This document shows, piece after piece, positions 1 through 11,900 of a stretch of 64,000 nucleotides of DNA. Numbering within the stretch: the first letter of the stretch is position 1; each line of letters opens with the position of its first letter. Made by a program: the position numbers and the translations under genes. This DNA is from Siphlonurus alternatus (Eukaryota; Arthropoda; Insecta; Ephemeroptera; Siphlonuridae). The DNA is taken from the NCBI GenBank assembly GCA_949825025.1, contig OX463787.1, positions 18,633,482 through 18,697,481 of the forward strand, read 5' to 3'. The notes below the pieces were generated by a model. The model had not been told where the DNA came from. It made no database searches and was given only the letters and a program-made list of their open reading frames with translations.

Positions 1-148
1 TTATATATGGACTGAACTATACTATTACTTTACTTTCTTGCATTTAATTTGGTACAGTTTTATCAAAATAAAAATACCACCGGAATTGATAAAAATTATA
101 ATTTATTTCAAAAACAGGGAAACTGCATTTTCAATACTTGATGTTAAC

Positions 149-290
<142 letters not shown>

Positions 291-605
291 TATTTATATA
301 TTTATTTCCTCGTGTGGCTGTACATAATAAGACATAGAGGTACAAAGGTTTTGATACTTACGTCTAAAACTTATGTCTAGAAATTAAATTACCCTAAGTG
401 TACATAAATATACAATTATAAACATTTAAACATAAAAAAATAATTGATAGTGATAGATGTATTATATAATAATTTAGAAGTATTTGCTTGTATTGCATTG
501 TCCTGGTGCAGAAATTTAAAAGTTAAATACTTCTTTAGTGAGTAAAATTGATTTACAAGTAAGAATTTCTCATTCATAAATTTCATAATTAACTTCTATT
601 ACAAT

Positions 606-904
606 GAATGGAGTATCGACCTCATAGTTTTTTACAGAAATGGATATAGGGTGCAAAGTTATGATATATTGATTTTTGTCAGATTTTTCTGACTGTGATT
701 GCAAGAAGTATGCTTAAAAAGTTTTGGCAATAAACCATGCTCATTTTTTTTTTTTCGTCTTTTTTTTCTGAAAATCGCATACATTCAATAATTTTTAAAA
801 AATACCTCTTGAGCTAAAAAACATCTGAAAGGAAATCAGAGTTGCATAACTTTGCTTCCTCTATGCATTTTGGCAAAAAAAAAAAATGAGTTCGGTACTC
901 CATT
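606..904. mobile_element. Family A fold-back MITE, degraded
   Basis: Ends AATGGAGTATCGACCTCA and TGAGTTCGGTACTCCATT are inverted, with the family's subterminal AGAAATGGATATAGGGTGCAAAGTTATG and its partner GCATAACTTTGCTTCCTC. The centre has lost the conserved TGACGTCA. Confidence 0.8.
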
Positions 905-956
905 CATTCATTCATTTAATTGAGACAATTCTTCACTGCAAAAACAACTAAATACC

Positions 957-1023
957 AAAGGCATTGAGAATCTCCACAATCACTTTTGCATCACCAAAAG
1001 TGTTTAGCTTCTCAATGCTTTTA
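957..1023. repeat. Short cruciform-like inverted repeat
   Basis: AAAGGCATTGAGAA pairs with TTCTCAATGCTTTT and encloses a second hairpin CACTTTTG/CCAAAAGTG. Confidence 0.6.
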
Positions 1024-2873
1024 TTGTTTACGGTCTTCATACCTATTGTAAAAAGCTAAAAAGTGCATGATCACAAATCTAACTACTCGCCAGCTTAACT
1101 TCGGTAATCACTTTCGATCATACCCTTAGACCCTTACCACTGCACTGCTAATGCTTTCTTAGTAGGAAGAGTATTATTGAGGTATATAAAATAAATAAGA
1201 GCTATGGTGAAATGACAAGGGTTCAAGGTTACACAAATTTCAACCCTAGGGTAAAATTTGATGACGGTTCTAATGGTGACCCTTAAATTTGCAACCCTTT
1301 GACCCCTAAGGGTCAAAAGACCCTGAATTTTTTTTTCGTGAAAAATTGCAAAATTGACATTAGCAATGTCCTTAATGCACTTTAGAGCTCTTATTTACGC
1401 ATTTTAAGGGTCGACCCTTGGGGTCTTACAGGGGTAATTTTTTATAAGTATACAAATATTTATAACAAAATGTGTCAAAAACTGTGAGGACTATGGATTT
1501 AGCATTGGCTTTAATTGATTCAGTAAGAATAATGAATAATGACCCTCTAAGGGTCGACCCCTAAAATATGTTACGATCTATTCCGCATATAATACTTCTA
1601 AATGCTATTAACATGCAATTTCTGAATGCTAATTCTATTAACAAAAATTAAAGGTATAAAACATTAGTTTTTAAATGGTAAAAACAGTGATTAAATAGCA
1701 AAGACATTTAGCTATTTTTCTAAATACTTTTAACGTTCAGTAAATGTTAAAAGCATGGAGGGTCTCAATACCGATTTTTTGCAAATACTTCCAATTTGTG
1801 CTATTTGCATAATTATTTTTTTATACTATAATTGCCTCAACCCTTAAACACATTCCAATATAATTAAGGTTAGGCTCAAATTACCCCTGATAAACGAAAT
1901 TCAACATTTGTTTTTTTCCTAGAAAAAGTTTTCATCCCATCTTTTTCAAAACTGTTACAGCTACTTTGCCATGTTAGTTAGTAATAAATTATAAACATTT
2001 TACGAGCAAGTTCATGGTAAATATTGCTTATTGAAGTAGATTGATTTGAATGAAATAAATATTGAATATTGATTATCAGATGGCGTGTTTAAATTTATTA
2101 AATTCGAGAACAATTTTCCTTAAACATGAATCAATCCACTTTTTTTCTTTCTTTTTATTTTCATATTGAGATATTAATATTTTGAAGACTCTGCAATATC
2201 TTTAAGAGATGTAATGGCAATAATTATTTAATTACGCAAATACTACTTCAAACATTGTAATAAATGGCATGGATGTTCAGCTTTAATTATACAAAGGTGG
2301 GAAGTATATTACCGTAGCATTATTAACCGCTTTTTGTCACACGCTTTAGTACCAAAAGTAAGGAGAAGGTGTGATTGATGCATCTTGTCATTTAAATAAC
2401 CTGTTATATGAAAAGCTTATGTGTCTTTTAAAAAAACAAATATAAGAGTATCAAGCTCATTTTACTGTAGTCGCGTCTGCTTTCAAATTATGTCTTGAGG
2501 CTACACACTAACCTTGAAAACAAGTATACTTACATGAATGCTGGTCAGACGGGAAGTAATTTAAACAAAAACCTGTGTAATTAAACTGCCAAATAATTAA
2601 ATATATTATAATATTATATACAAAAGTTACGTATATACAACCTTGCAATTAATACATGCGTCGTTTAAATGCTCCCAAATATAGAGTGTGTCATTTAATA
2701 AAAATAACTTTCAATTTCAGTACAATGTAGAATTTTTATTTCTTTCTTAATTCGTTATTTTGAATTTAAAATTATTTAAAATTGTGATTATTATCAAATC
2801 AGAATATGATAAAAATAGTGTCATTAAATAAATTAAAAAAAAAAGTTTAAAGGGACTCCAAATTTAATGAATT
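1024..2873. other. Intergenic, GGGTC-rich then plain AT-rich
   Basis: Between about 1120 and 1565 the motifs ACCCTT, GGGTCAA and AAGGGTCGACCC recur on both strands. The rest is AT-rich with no convincing gene. Confidence 0.5.
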
Positions 2874-3514
2874 TAAAGGCAGATTCACATGGCGATTTTT
2901 ACCAAGCGACGCGACGCGAATAATGCGCACTTGCTGTAACATCCATTGGCGGCAATATTTGGCGATTTAAAAAAAAAGAGCATCGCAATTAACGCGATTC
3001 CACTGACGCAGACTGTCGAATTCGCTCACCGCATAGGATTTCAACGCTTGTGTGACAAAATCTCGTCGTATTGCCGTTGTCGCCATCTGAATCCACCTTA
3101 AGGTGGATTTTCATGGGCGGCAACGGCGACGCGGCGCGATTTTAACTTAAAAGCTGCGAAATCCTATGCGGCGGCGAATTCGCAGGTAATCGCGTTAATT
3201 ACGATGCTCTTTTTCTTTTAATCGCCCAATATGGCCGCCAATGGATGTTACAGCAAGTGCACATCATTCGCGTCGCGTCGCATGGTAAAAATCGCCATGT
3301 GACTCCACCTTTAAGGTGGATTTTCATGAGCGATTTCCAGCCTGCGACGCGAATAAAGTGCACTTGCTGTACTATATCCATTAGCATCCATATTTTGCGA
3401 TAAAAAAAGAGCATCGTAATTAACGTGATATCCGGTGAATTCGCTCGCCGCATAAGATTTCCCAGTTTTACGTTAAAATCGCACCGCATTGCCATTGTCG
3501 CTCATGAAAATCCA
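2874..3514. mobile_element. Three head-to-head/tail-to-tail MITE copies upstream of gene A
   Basis: Copies at about 2874-3099, 3100-3312 (inverted) and 3313-3514 share ends like AAGGTGGATTTTCATG and interior GTAACATCCATTGGCGGC, GAGCATCGTAATTAACG and GCGACGCGACGCGAA. Junctions are palindromes CCACCTTAAGGTGG and CCACCTTTAAGGTGG. The block is much richer in GC and CpG than its surroundings. It ends about 90 bp before the gene A start codon. Confidence 0.85.
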
Positions 3515-3601
3515 TATTTATATGTTGGTTTCCTAAATTATGTTTTGCTGTTTTATTTAAGAATGTTACTCGCTCTCTATGTTGCCAGAGACTGCTGCAA
3601 G

Positions 3602-3688
3602 ATGTCTCTACACCGCCCATTACTTCTGCTGACATTTTATCTCGCAGTTGCGTACTGTCAATCGCAGACCTCTTCCGATTCTCTACCG
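3602..3688 (+). CDS. Gene A exon 1: signal peptide
   Basis: Twenty-nine codons starting at the first ATG after a short GC-balanced leader, with a hydrophobic LLLLTFYLAVAYC core and likely cleavage near YCQSQ. The donor is CCG|GTAGGT, phase 0. The start lies only about 90 bp after the end of a triplicated MITE, so the promoter must overlap or adjoin that repeat. Confidence 0.75.
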
Positions 3689-5320
3689 GTAGGTACAGTA
3701 CACCTATTTCATCAGTGATTCTAAACAATAAAATATTTTATCCTGCACCAATTACCTGTAATCTGACTTACAGCCCAGAATAATGAGAGTGAAAAAACGT
3801 GAAAAGGTTGCCAAGTTTATATGACCCCTAGATAGAAGATTTTAATCAGAAGAAACCGGAAAGCGAAACGTAAGGGGGGCTTTTAATCAGAAGAAACCGG
3901 AAAACGAAAATCGGGAGGAGGACTTAATTGACATTTTAATCGGAAGAAACCGGAAAGGAAAATTCGGAAGGGGGTCTTTTTAATCAGAAGAAATTAGAAA
4001 GCTTACAGTGTTGCCGGTTCTGTCCAGATCACACGTTTTTTCATCTCATCCTTCTTGGCTAAGGGAAATAATCAATTACCTGTTGTCACAATTCTTTAAT
4101 TTTAAGTAAATTATGATCACAGGTAAATTACTTCGTTGATAAAAAATGCTGGTAGATAATGTGCCTCAAAGTAAGGTAAATTTTCAGCCTTGCACAATAT
4201 AGTTAAAAAAAAAACGAAATATTATTATTATTTTTTTTTATTGGTCATTTGAAATGAAAATAATATCTATAGGTAATTTAGTATATTTCTGGAAACAAAG
4301 ATGTAAAATTCCTTTATGTTTACAGCTTTACATTTTTAAACAGATCCAGGATCCCATCATCACGTCTGAAAAATCCGTAACAAATATAAAATCAAACGGT
4401 GCAACCACAAGTGTAGCAACTTCAAGTGAACCAACATCAAACATACATGCAATTAACAAGTATAACAACGTCCAATTTAACTACTACAAATTCATCATTT
4501 AAAAGGACATCGTCGACAAATGTATCGATTACAGGTTTATCAAAAGCATGGATGCTGACTGCAAATATAACAACAACAAGGGTACAATTCACAGGCTCAA
4601 CAAAAGAAAATGCAATAACGACAAGTGAAACAACATCTTGGGTATTAACGGCAAGTGAACCTAACACAAAAGAAACATCAGCAAAAGAATTGATAAAAAT
4701 TGTACCAACAATAAATTCACAAACCACATCAGATTTAAGTACAAGTGTTCCAGAAATAATGACAACGGAAACGAGCACTAAATCTTTAAGTAAGTAATTT
4801 ATTATTTTGTAATTTTAATTCCATGCGACACATAAGCAGATTTAGACTTTAATTAGGCATTCATGATTTGAGAATGCTTGTAAATCAAAATAACATTCGG
4901 GCACTAGGTACGAAACGCTTTTGAATATTAAAGTTAACTATTTTTTATTAATTTATTGCACTTTATCAACTTTTATCAAAAATATAATAATAACTTTTCA
5001 CTTTTGCAATAAGCCCCCTTTTCCCCCTCCCCCCCCCCCATATAAAATTGTTCTCTATTCTATACTGCTAAGGAAAATATGAAAACACAATATTTGTTTC
5101 CTTGATTTGTGGTTGGAAATGCAATGACGACAATAAATACTATTTAATTTTTTCTAGTGAAAAGCTAAGTTGTTTGTTTTTCTGGTTTGACATTGTTTGG
5201 ATTATTGTGAATATTGCATGAGATGATGAATGAAATTAAAAACACATTTGTTACAAATATTATTATTATCTTCCTCTAGGTACTATATATATATATATAT
5301 ATATAATACGTTGCAAAATT

Positions 5321-5363
<43 letters not shown>

Positions 5364-7905
5364 AGAAATGATTTCAAGTCGCAGAGTTAGGCTAATTTGA
5401 TTTTTTTTTTTATTTCAATATTTTTGGATATTTGAAAAATTCTTAAAAGTATGGCATGAATGTGGTAAAACTCCCTACTCTTCCAAATAAAAAGATTATA
5501 AAACAAAGCATATTCTACAAACCTTATGGCGTTATAAATATTACAATAATACATTTAGATTTACATGTTTATTTCTTATAGTCTATATTCTATATCTATG
5601 CTATCAAATCTTTGCATTTTCATTTTTTTTTTTCATAAAAAAAAAATACGTTGATAAACCATTCCACAATTTCTGACTTAATTAACACCAGTTTACTATT
5701 AACCCATTGTTTCCCACGTGTGTTATAACACACGCCTTTTCACCCCTGAATACCTTTTCTCTTTAATTTTTTAAGGGTAGAAATAATTGTGTTAGAATTT
5801 TGGTTCAAATTACGCATTTTTAGCTGAAATGTTGAAGAAGTTGAAAAAAATCCACTAGATTGTGCGCGCTGTCGCTTTCGCTCAGCTGGGGCGGGAAAAT
5901 TTGAGAATACAGAAGTTCTAACTTTGGATGGGAAACAAAGGGTTTAATGTAAACTTCAAAATGTGAATAAGTGTCAACATGAATATTGATATGAAAAAAA
6001 GATTATATCAATTCAGTTAGTAAATTTTAGAAGTCAATAATAAACTCTTTTCAAAACGTTTTCTTTTGCTGGAATGGATATTACCGATCTCGTAGAATTA
6101 GTTTTTTTTTTTCGAAAATATAATTTTAAAAAAAGTATTGTCCTAGTTAATTAAGTTAATTTGATGTAAAATATAATCAGGTGGAAAAAGCAGTATTTTC
6201 CGGTGAAAGACGTTTGCGCCGATTTCCCTTAATGACTGGTCTTTTGCGCCCCAACGCGGACAAGTAAACAGGTCTTTTGCGCCGCGGTGGACAGGTCTTT
6301 TGCGCCCCTGCACATCAGGGTGCAAACAGGACGATTGCGCCGCCCGGTTTAGAGGCCGTGACTGTGGTCTATCTTATTTGTATTTAAATGACTGAACTCT
6401 TATTTAATAGAATAAAATATATATTATATTTAAATTTCATAAATAACTTTGAAATAAATATATGTAAAACATATTGAGGGGCATTCACAAAGCACTTTAA
6501 CCCCAACTTTAGCCCCAAGTTTTATCCCTGGTACTAAACATGGTGCTAAAGCAGGGGGCTAACCATACCATGTCTAGCTCCTAGTTTAGCACCATGTTTA
6601 GTACCAGGGCTAAAGTTGGGATTAAAGTGCTTTGTGAATGTCCCCCATTATATATTTAAATATACCGTATAATTAAATTTAAATTTGCCGCAACAAAGTT
6701 TTAGTATTTAAAATCTGCCCGAGTACAAATATTTGCCTTATAAGTGATATATAAGTGTAATAATGTTGCAATTACGCCGAAATTTCACCTATAACTGTAC
6801 TGAAATTGCAATGCACTGCCATAACTTGAGTTGGCTTCAAATTTCTCATTGCACTTTATTACTAAATTCAACATAATTTTGCAATATATTTGCTATACCA
6901 ATCAACAATGACAATATAGCACTTATAGGCTAAAATAATATCGCAACGAGGTGAATATTATCAACTATTCTTGCCATTTTTTCGTATGTATTCCGTGTGC
7001 CAAGTCTCCTAACTATAGTGCAGAATTATTTGTGTTTTAGACAGAGTCAATAAATAAATCAGCTATATTAGTGTCATAAGTACATGTTGCGTTTTATTTA
7101 CGAATATTGCACATTTAGTTAAACATTATGTAGTCGCCCAGTGTACTAAAATTGCAATTATTTTGACTTAAATGTTATTGGTGGCTAAACTATAAGTAGA
7201 ATAAAAATATTCCATCAGTATATTTTTATTGTAAGTATATTACATCTATAGTCATAAAATATACACGCTGTGTGTAATGAAAATGCTATATTTCTAAAAT
7301 AATTAATTACCCGAATAAAAATATTTGCCTTATGCTTAATATCTTGTGCACTATTGTTGTCATATATAACCTCAAAATTTTACCTATAACTGCACTAATA
7401 TTGCAATGCACTGCGTTACTGGATGGAGCTTTATGAAAAAATATTCATTTCACGATGCAACTAAATACAGCATATTTTTATAATATGTTTGCCATACGAA
7501 TTTGCAATTACAATATTACAGTTTTAGGGGGAAAATATTAATAGTGCTGGAGTTGAATGTAATGTTGAATGAATGTTGTTGAATGTTTTTGCTATATTTT
7601 TGTATTATCCGTGAGTCGAATCGTCTATCTAACAGTTATATACCTGCATACTTATTTCTTATTACATAAAATAATTTCAAATAATCGTGCGAGCTATGCA
7701 CAACGATTCTCTATGTAATACGTGTGTGATTTTGATTTGTTAGTGATTTTCACTTAATATGCATGATCCTCATAGGCATTTTCTTTTTCCAGCAACAATT
7801 AAGCTATTTGAATTTAAACTCAAGTACTGCTTCAATACATTGGCATACAGAATAACGTTACTAAAATTTATGCCATGATAACTATAATATAGGTATTAAT
7901 TAATT

Positions 7906-7987
<82 letters not shown>

Positions 7988-8867
7988 AGTTTGGGGCAGT
8001 TGAAACGTTTTGGTCAGTTATACACCCTTTATTAATGAAAAATACAAGTTTTGCAAACTCAAAACATCGATGGTATCTGTTTTACGTATAATATTGAGAT
8101 AGTGTATAAAAAGAGCACTATTAATCCAAGCGTGTATTAATGGATTTTATATTTAAATCTGAATTTTCTGCAACTCGGGTACGCTTGCATTGGGATTCTG
8201 AAGCATATATACGGTTATAGCTCCTCCTTTTTCTCACGTGCGTATAGGCGTCTAGTATTTCGATAGGCAGGTAGGCTAAGCATTCGGTAAAGAGAGGCAG
8301 GTAGGCTTAGCTGTAGGTAGGTAACGACATAATTCGATTTCTCGTTTCTGCTGCCCGTCTCTAAAAAACTTTTTGCCTTGGACCAGGTGCCAGGGACCAT
8401 ATACTTGTTATGTGCGTCTATTAAATATATGCCATAAATATAGCATAGAAAGAACAAAAATAGTTGATAAATATTACATTGCTTATATTTTTATCTCACT
8501 TTATTACAGAAATAGTACAATAATATACCACTTTTAGAGCATGCATTCTATATTCACTATATTATATTGCAAAAATATAGTTAAAATAGATTACATGGAA
8601 TGCGGTATTATAAAAATATGTTAGCAATATGTGAAAAATATTGAAGTGAATACCGAGATATAGCAAATATATAACAGCTGTTGGTATATTTCTACCATAT
8701 CACTACCACTATAAATGTCCTAAAAGCGACAGATTAACGACACTCTTAGTACACAACTATTGCAATTATAGTTCATTTTTCATTTCAGAAATATGCTATT
8801 TATATGGTGTTTTTTTTGTACTAGGGTGTAGCCACCACTTGCTACAGATTTTCTATTTTCTATTTTC

Positions 8868-8902
<35 letters not shown>

Positions 8903-11900
8903 CAATTTGAAAGTTTCCCTGAATTAATATTGCGAGTACATATGAACTTAAATGTTTACAATTTTTTCTGTACAAATTGTAAGTTATTTAAATATAATAT
9001 CTTAATTGTTTGCAGTTGGCACTCTCAATCTGACCAGACTTGGAGACAAATGTTATTACTTCGAGTTTGAAGACGAAAAGGTATTTTCAATTAACATTTT
9101 GTTTAGTCGTTATTGCAGCTTTAGTAGATGTTATTTCTTTTTCAGTAGATATTAAAGTAAATTTTCCTGCATGAAATATTATGATTTTTTATTATTTATT
9201 TTTACCAATTTAATTTTGATGACAATTATTTTGAATAAGGCGTAACTAAGATGGTTTCCGCAATGTAAGTTTTGGTTCGACGTAAAACTCTGCATTCAAG
9301 CAATATGAAAAACGCATGCACTTTCAGGATAGTTAATGCATAAAAAAAAGACCAATGTACGTACGTAAATGTAAAAAAAGGAGAGAATATGTAAAAGTGA
9401 AAAATAATATCACTGTACACTACATAATGGCTCAATTTTTTTTATTGCAGAAATGGATAGAGGGTGCAAAATTATGCTACCCTAATTTTTACAGTACTGT
9501 AAGTATTTTTAATAAATTATTAAAAGTAATTTTTGTGATGTCACGTGGAGGCAACTCCTACCTTTTTTTAAGAAGAGGCGCCTCGTGAAGTCACAAAAGA
9601 ACTTTCAATAAATTTAAAAAAAATAGTTTCTGGGGGGTCTTCAAATAACACAAATTACAACAATCTTAAAATTAGGACAGTCTTAGCGTATTCTTTATTG
9701 TTGCGCTAAGACAGTCTTAGGTTAAGTTTAGGTTAAGTGGTGTTATTTGAAGACCCCCCTGGTGTGTAAAAAATCTAAAAAAAAAGGATATATTAACTTT
9801 TCACCCTCTATCTATTTCTGCAAAATAAAAAAAAATCTATGAATCTCCATCAGTACGGGGGTGGAAGGCTCCATTTGGGCTCTTTTTGGACCCACCCCAA
9901 AATGGAGGTACCCCGGCCATTTCCTCAGGGTACTGACATTTTACAATTCAGGGTACGATACATGAAATCGGTGAAATGAATTTTTCAGGGTACTTGACAT
10001 ATATTTACATATCATGTAAATATATGAGCCATGAATCCTGAGTGCATATCAGGGTCCTCAGGGTACTTTGAGGGAATGGGTATTATCCCGATAACTAAAA
10101 ATCGGAAAAAAAGTAAGAACTCAACAAACATAACATTTATAATAGTCGTATTAAGAGGTCATTTCCGGTAACCTTTGACGCTGAATTTGACCTGAAATTT
10201 GTCAAATTATCATACAGAGCATTTTTTTATGCCAAATTTGAACTCACTATTTCCAAATTAGTAGGTTTTTATGCCTTGTATGTTTTCGTAGATGCATTTT
10301 GGACTTGACCCTTTTTCAGGGTCAAGAGGACCCTGACTTAGGTACAAACATAAATGATTGTTTAATACATCTTTCTTTACTAATTTGACCCTTCTGAATT
10401 AATATTTGAAGCTAGAAATGCTCTAAATACACATTAGAAACAAATCAGGGTCAACTCAGGGTCAAAAAGAAAGTTCAAAACCATTACAATGTCATATTTA
10501 GTTTTAATTTATGTTCAAGTAGTTACTCCCGAAAAATTGAAAAAATTCAAGACAATTTAGAGCCCACCCTGACCCTGAAAAAAGGTACGAGACATTTCAG
10601 GTACCTTTTTCCTAAAGAACAAGGTTTTTCCTATTTTTTGCCGAAATTTGAAAGCTCTTGGTAAAAATATGAGAATACAGGAATTTTTCAAATATAGTCA
10701 ATTTAAAGCTCAAATTTTTTGTAAAAAAGAAATTGAAATTTGTTGACAGATATTAATAGCATGTAAATAATCTCAAAATTTTGCATCTCATTAATGCTTT
10801 CATAATTCCAACTATCCCATGATTTTATGTACACAGAACTGGACGTCAGCCCAGCAGTTCTGTCAGACACACGGTCTGCAGCTGGCCAGCATCGAGACTG
10901 AGGAGGAGAGCGACTTGATGTTTGAACACGTCAGAGAGACGAATATCAGAGGCTGCAAAGGAACTATTTGTAAGTTGGGATAATAGATGAACTTAGACAG
11001 TGCGCAATCGGGTGTTAAGTAACTAATATTTACAATCCATTATTGCAAAATTCAAATTCAAATCTTATAATAATTTAATCGAATCGTAACCAGCTCTAAA
11101 AAGTGATGTTGGTTTCAATTAATTATTTAATGGATAAATTTAACTTGTTGACAATAACAGAATTATTACAATTCCAATTTGTCTGATGGATGATTTTGAT
11201 AAGTTTTGAATTTCAATTTCATACTAAAATAAAATAATATATTAGAAACTATACACAATTATGTTAGTAAAATTAGAGTTTTTAAGTTAAATAAAGGAAA
11301 TAAAATACTTGAAAAATAAAAATATGAAAAAGAATAAATTTTTTATATATTTTTAAAAAAATTAATTTTAGTTGTATTAATATTTAAAATATATAATGAA
11401 ACTAATGAAATATATTACATATATACATCATATAAATCCTCTTTATCCTCTATATGCACACAAATGGTTTTGCTCAATATTCGATCTCAAGAACTGTTTA
11501 CTAAGAGGACGGCCTAACTTTTTTGCCGCCAACCGGCTGACATTTCCTTAATCCAGTGACGTCACGACGTTGACTTTTCTAGCGCATTTGATTGGCCTAG
11601 AGTCACATACAAAGATACCGTGGTCAATGGTGCAGCTTTATTAGCCATCTATCAAATCTGTGAAGATGTCAAATCTTTGACGTCCTCAAAGAAACCGCCC
11701 GAGCACGTGGCTCATTTAGCGGACTTCCCCAAAGGTTGGCGAGAAATGTTGAGTATCAAGGTTCTTCAATTAATAAGTTGTTCTAGGCCGTCCTCCAGTA
11801 TATTTATAGTCGTTGATTCGATCTTACTGTTAGTCTTCTACAAACATCCCTCTACAACGCTCTCGTGATTGCAGCAGGTTTTTATTAGTCTGGTTCTTTT

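Noticed and set aside
11620..11868. 82-codon ORF upstream of gene A exon 5
   Set aside because: Lies mostly in a fold-back element inside the intron, no splice signals linking it to the gene, no family.
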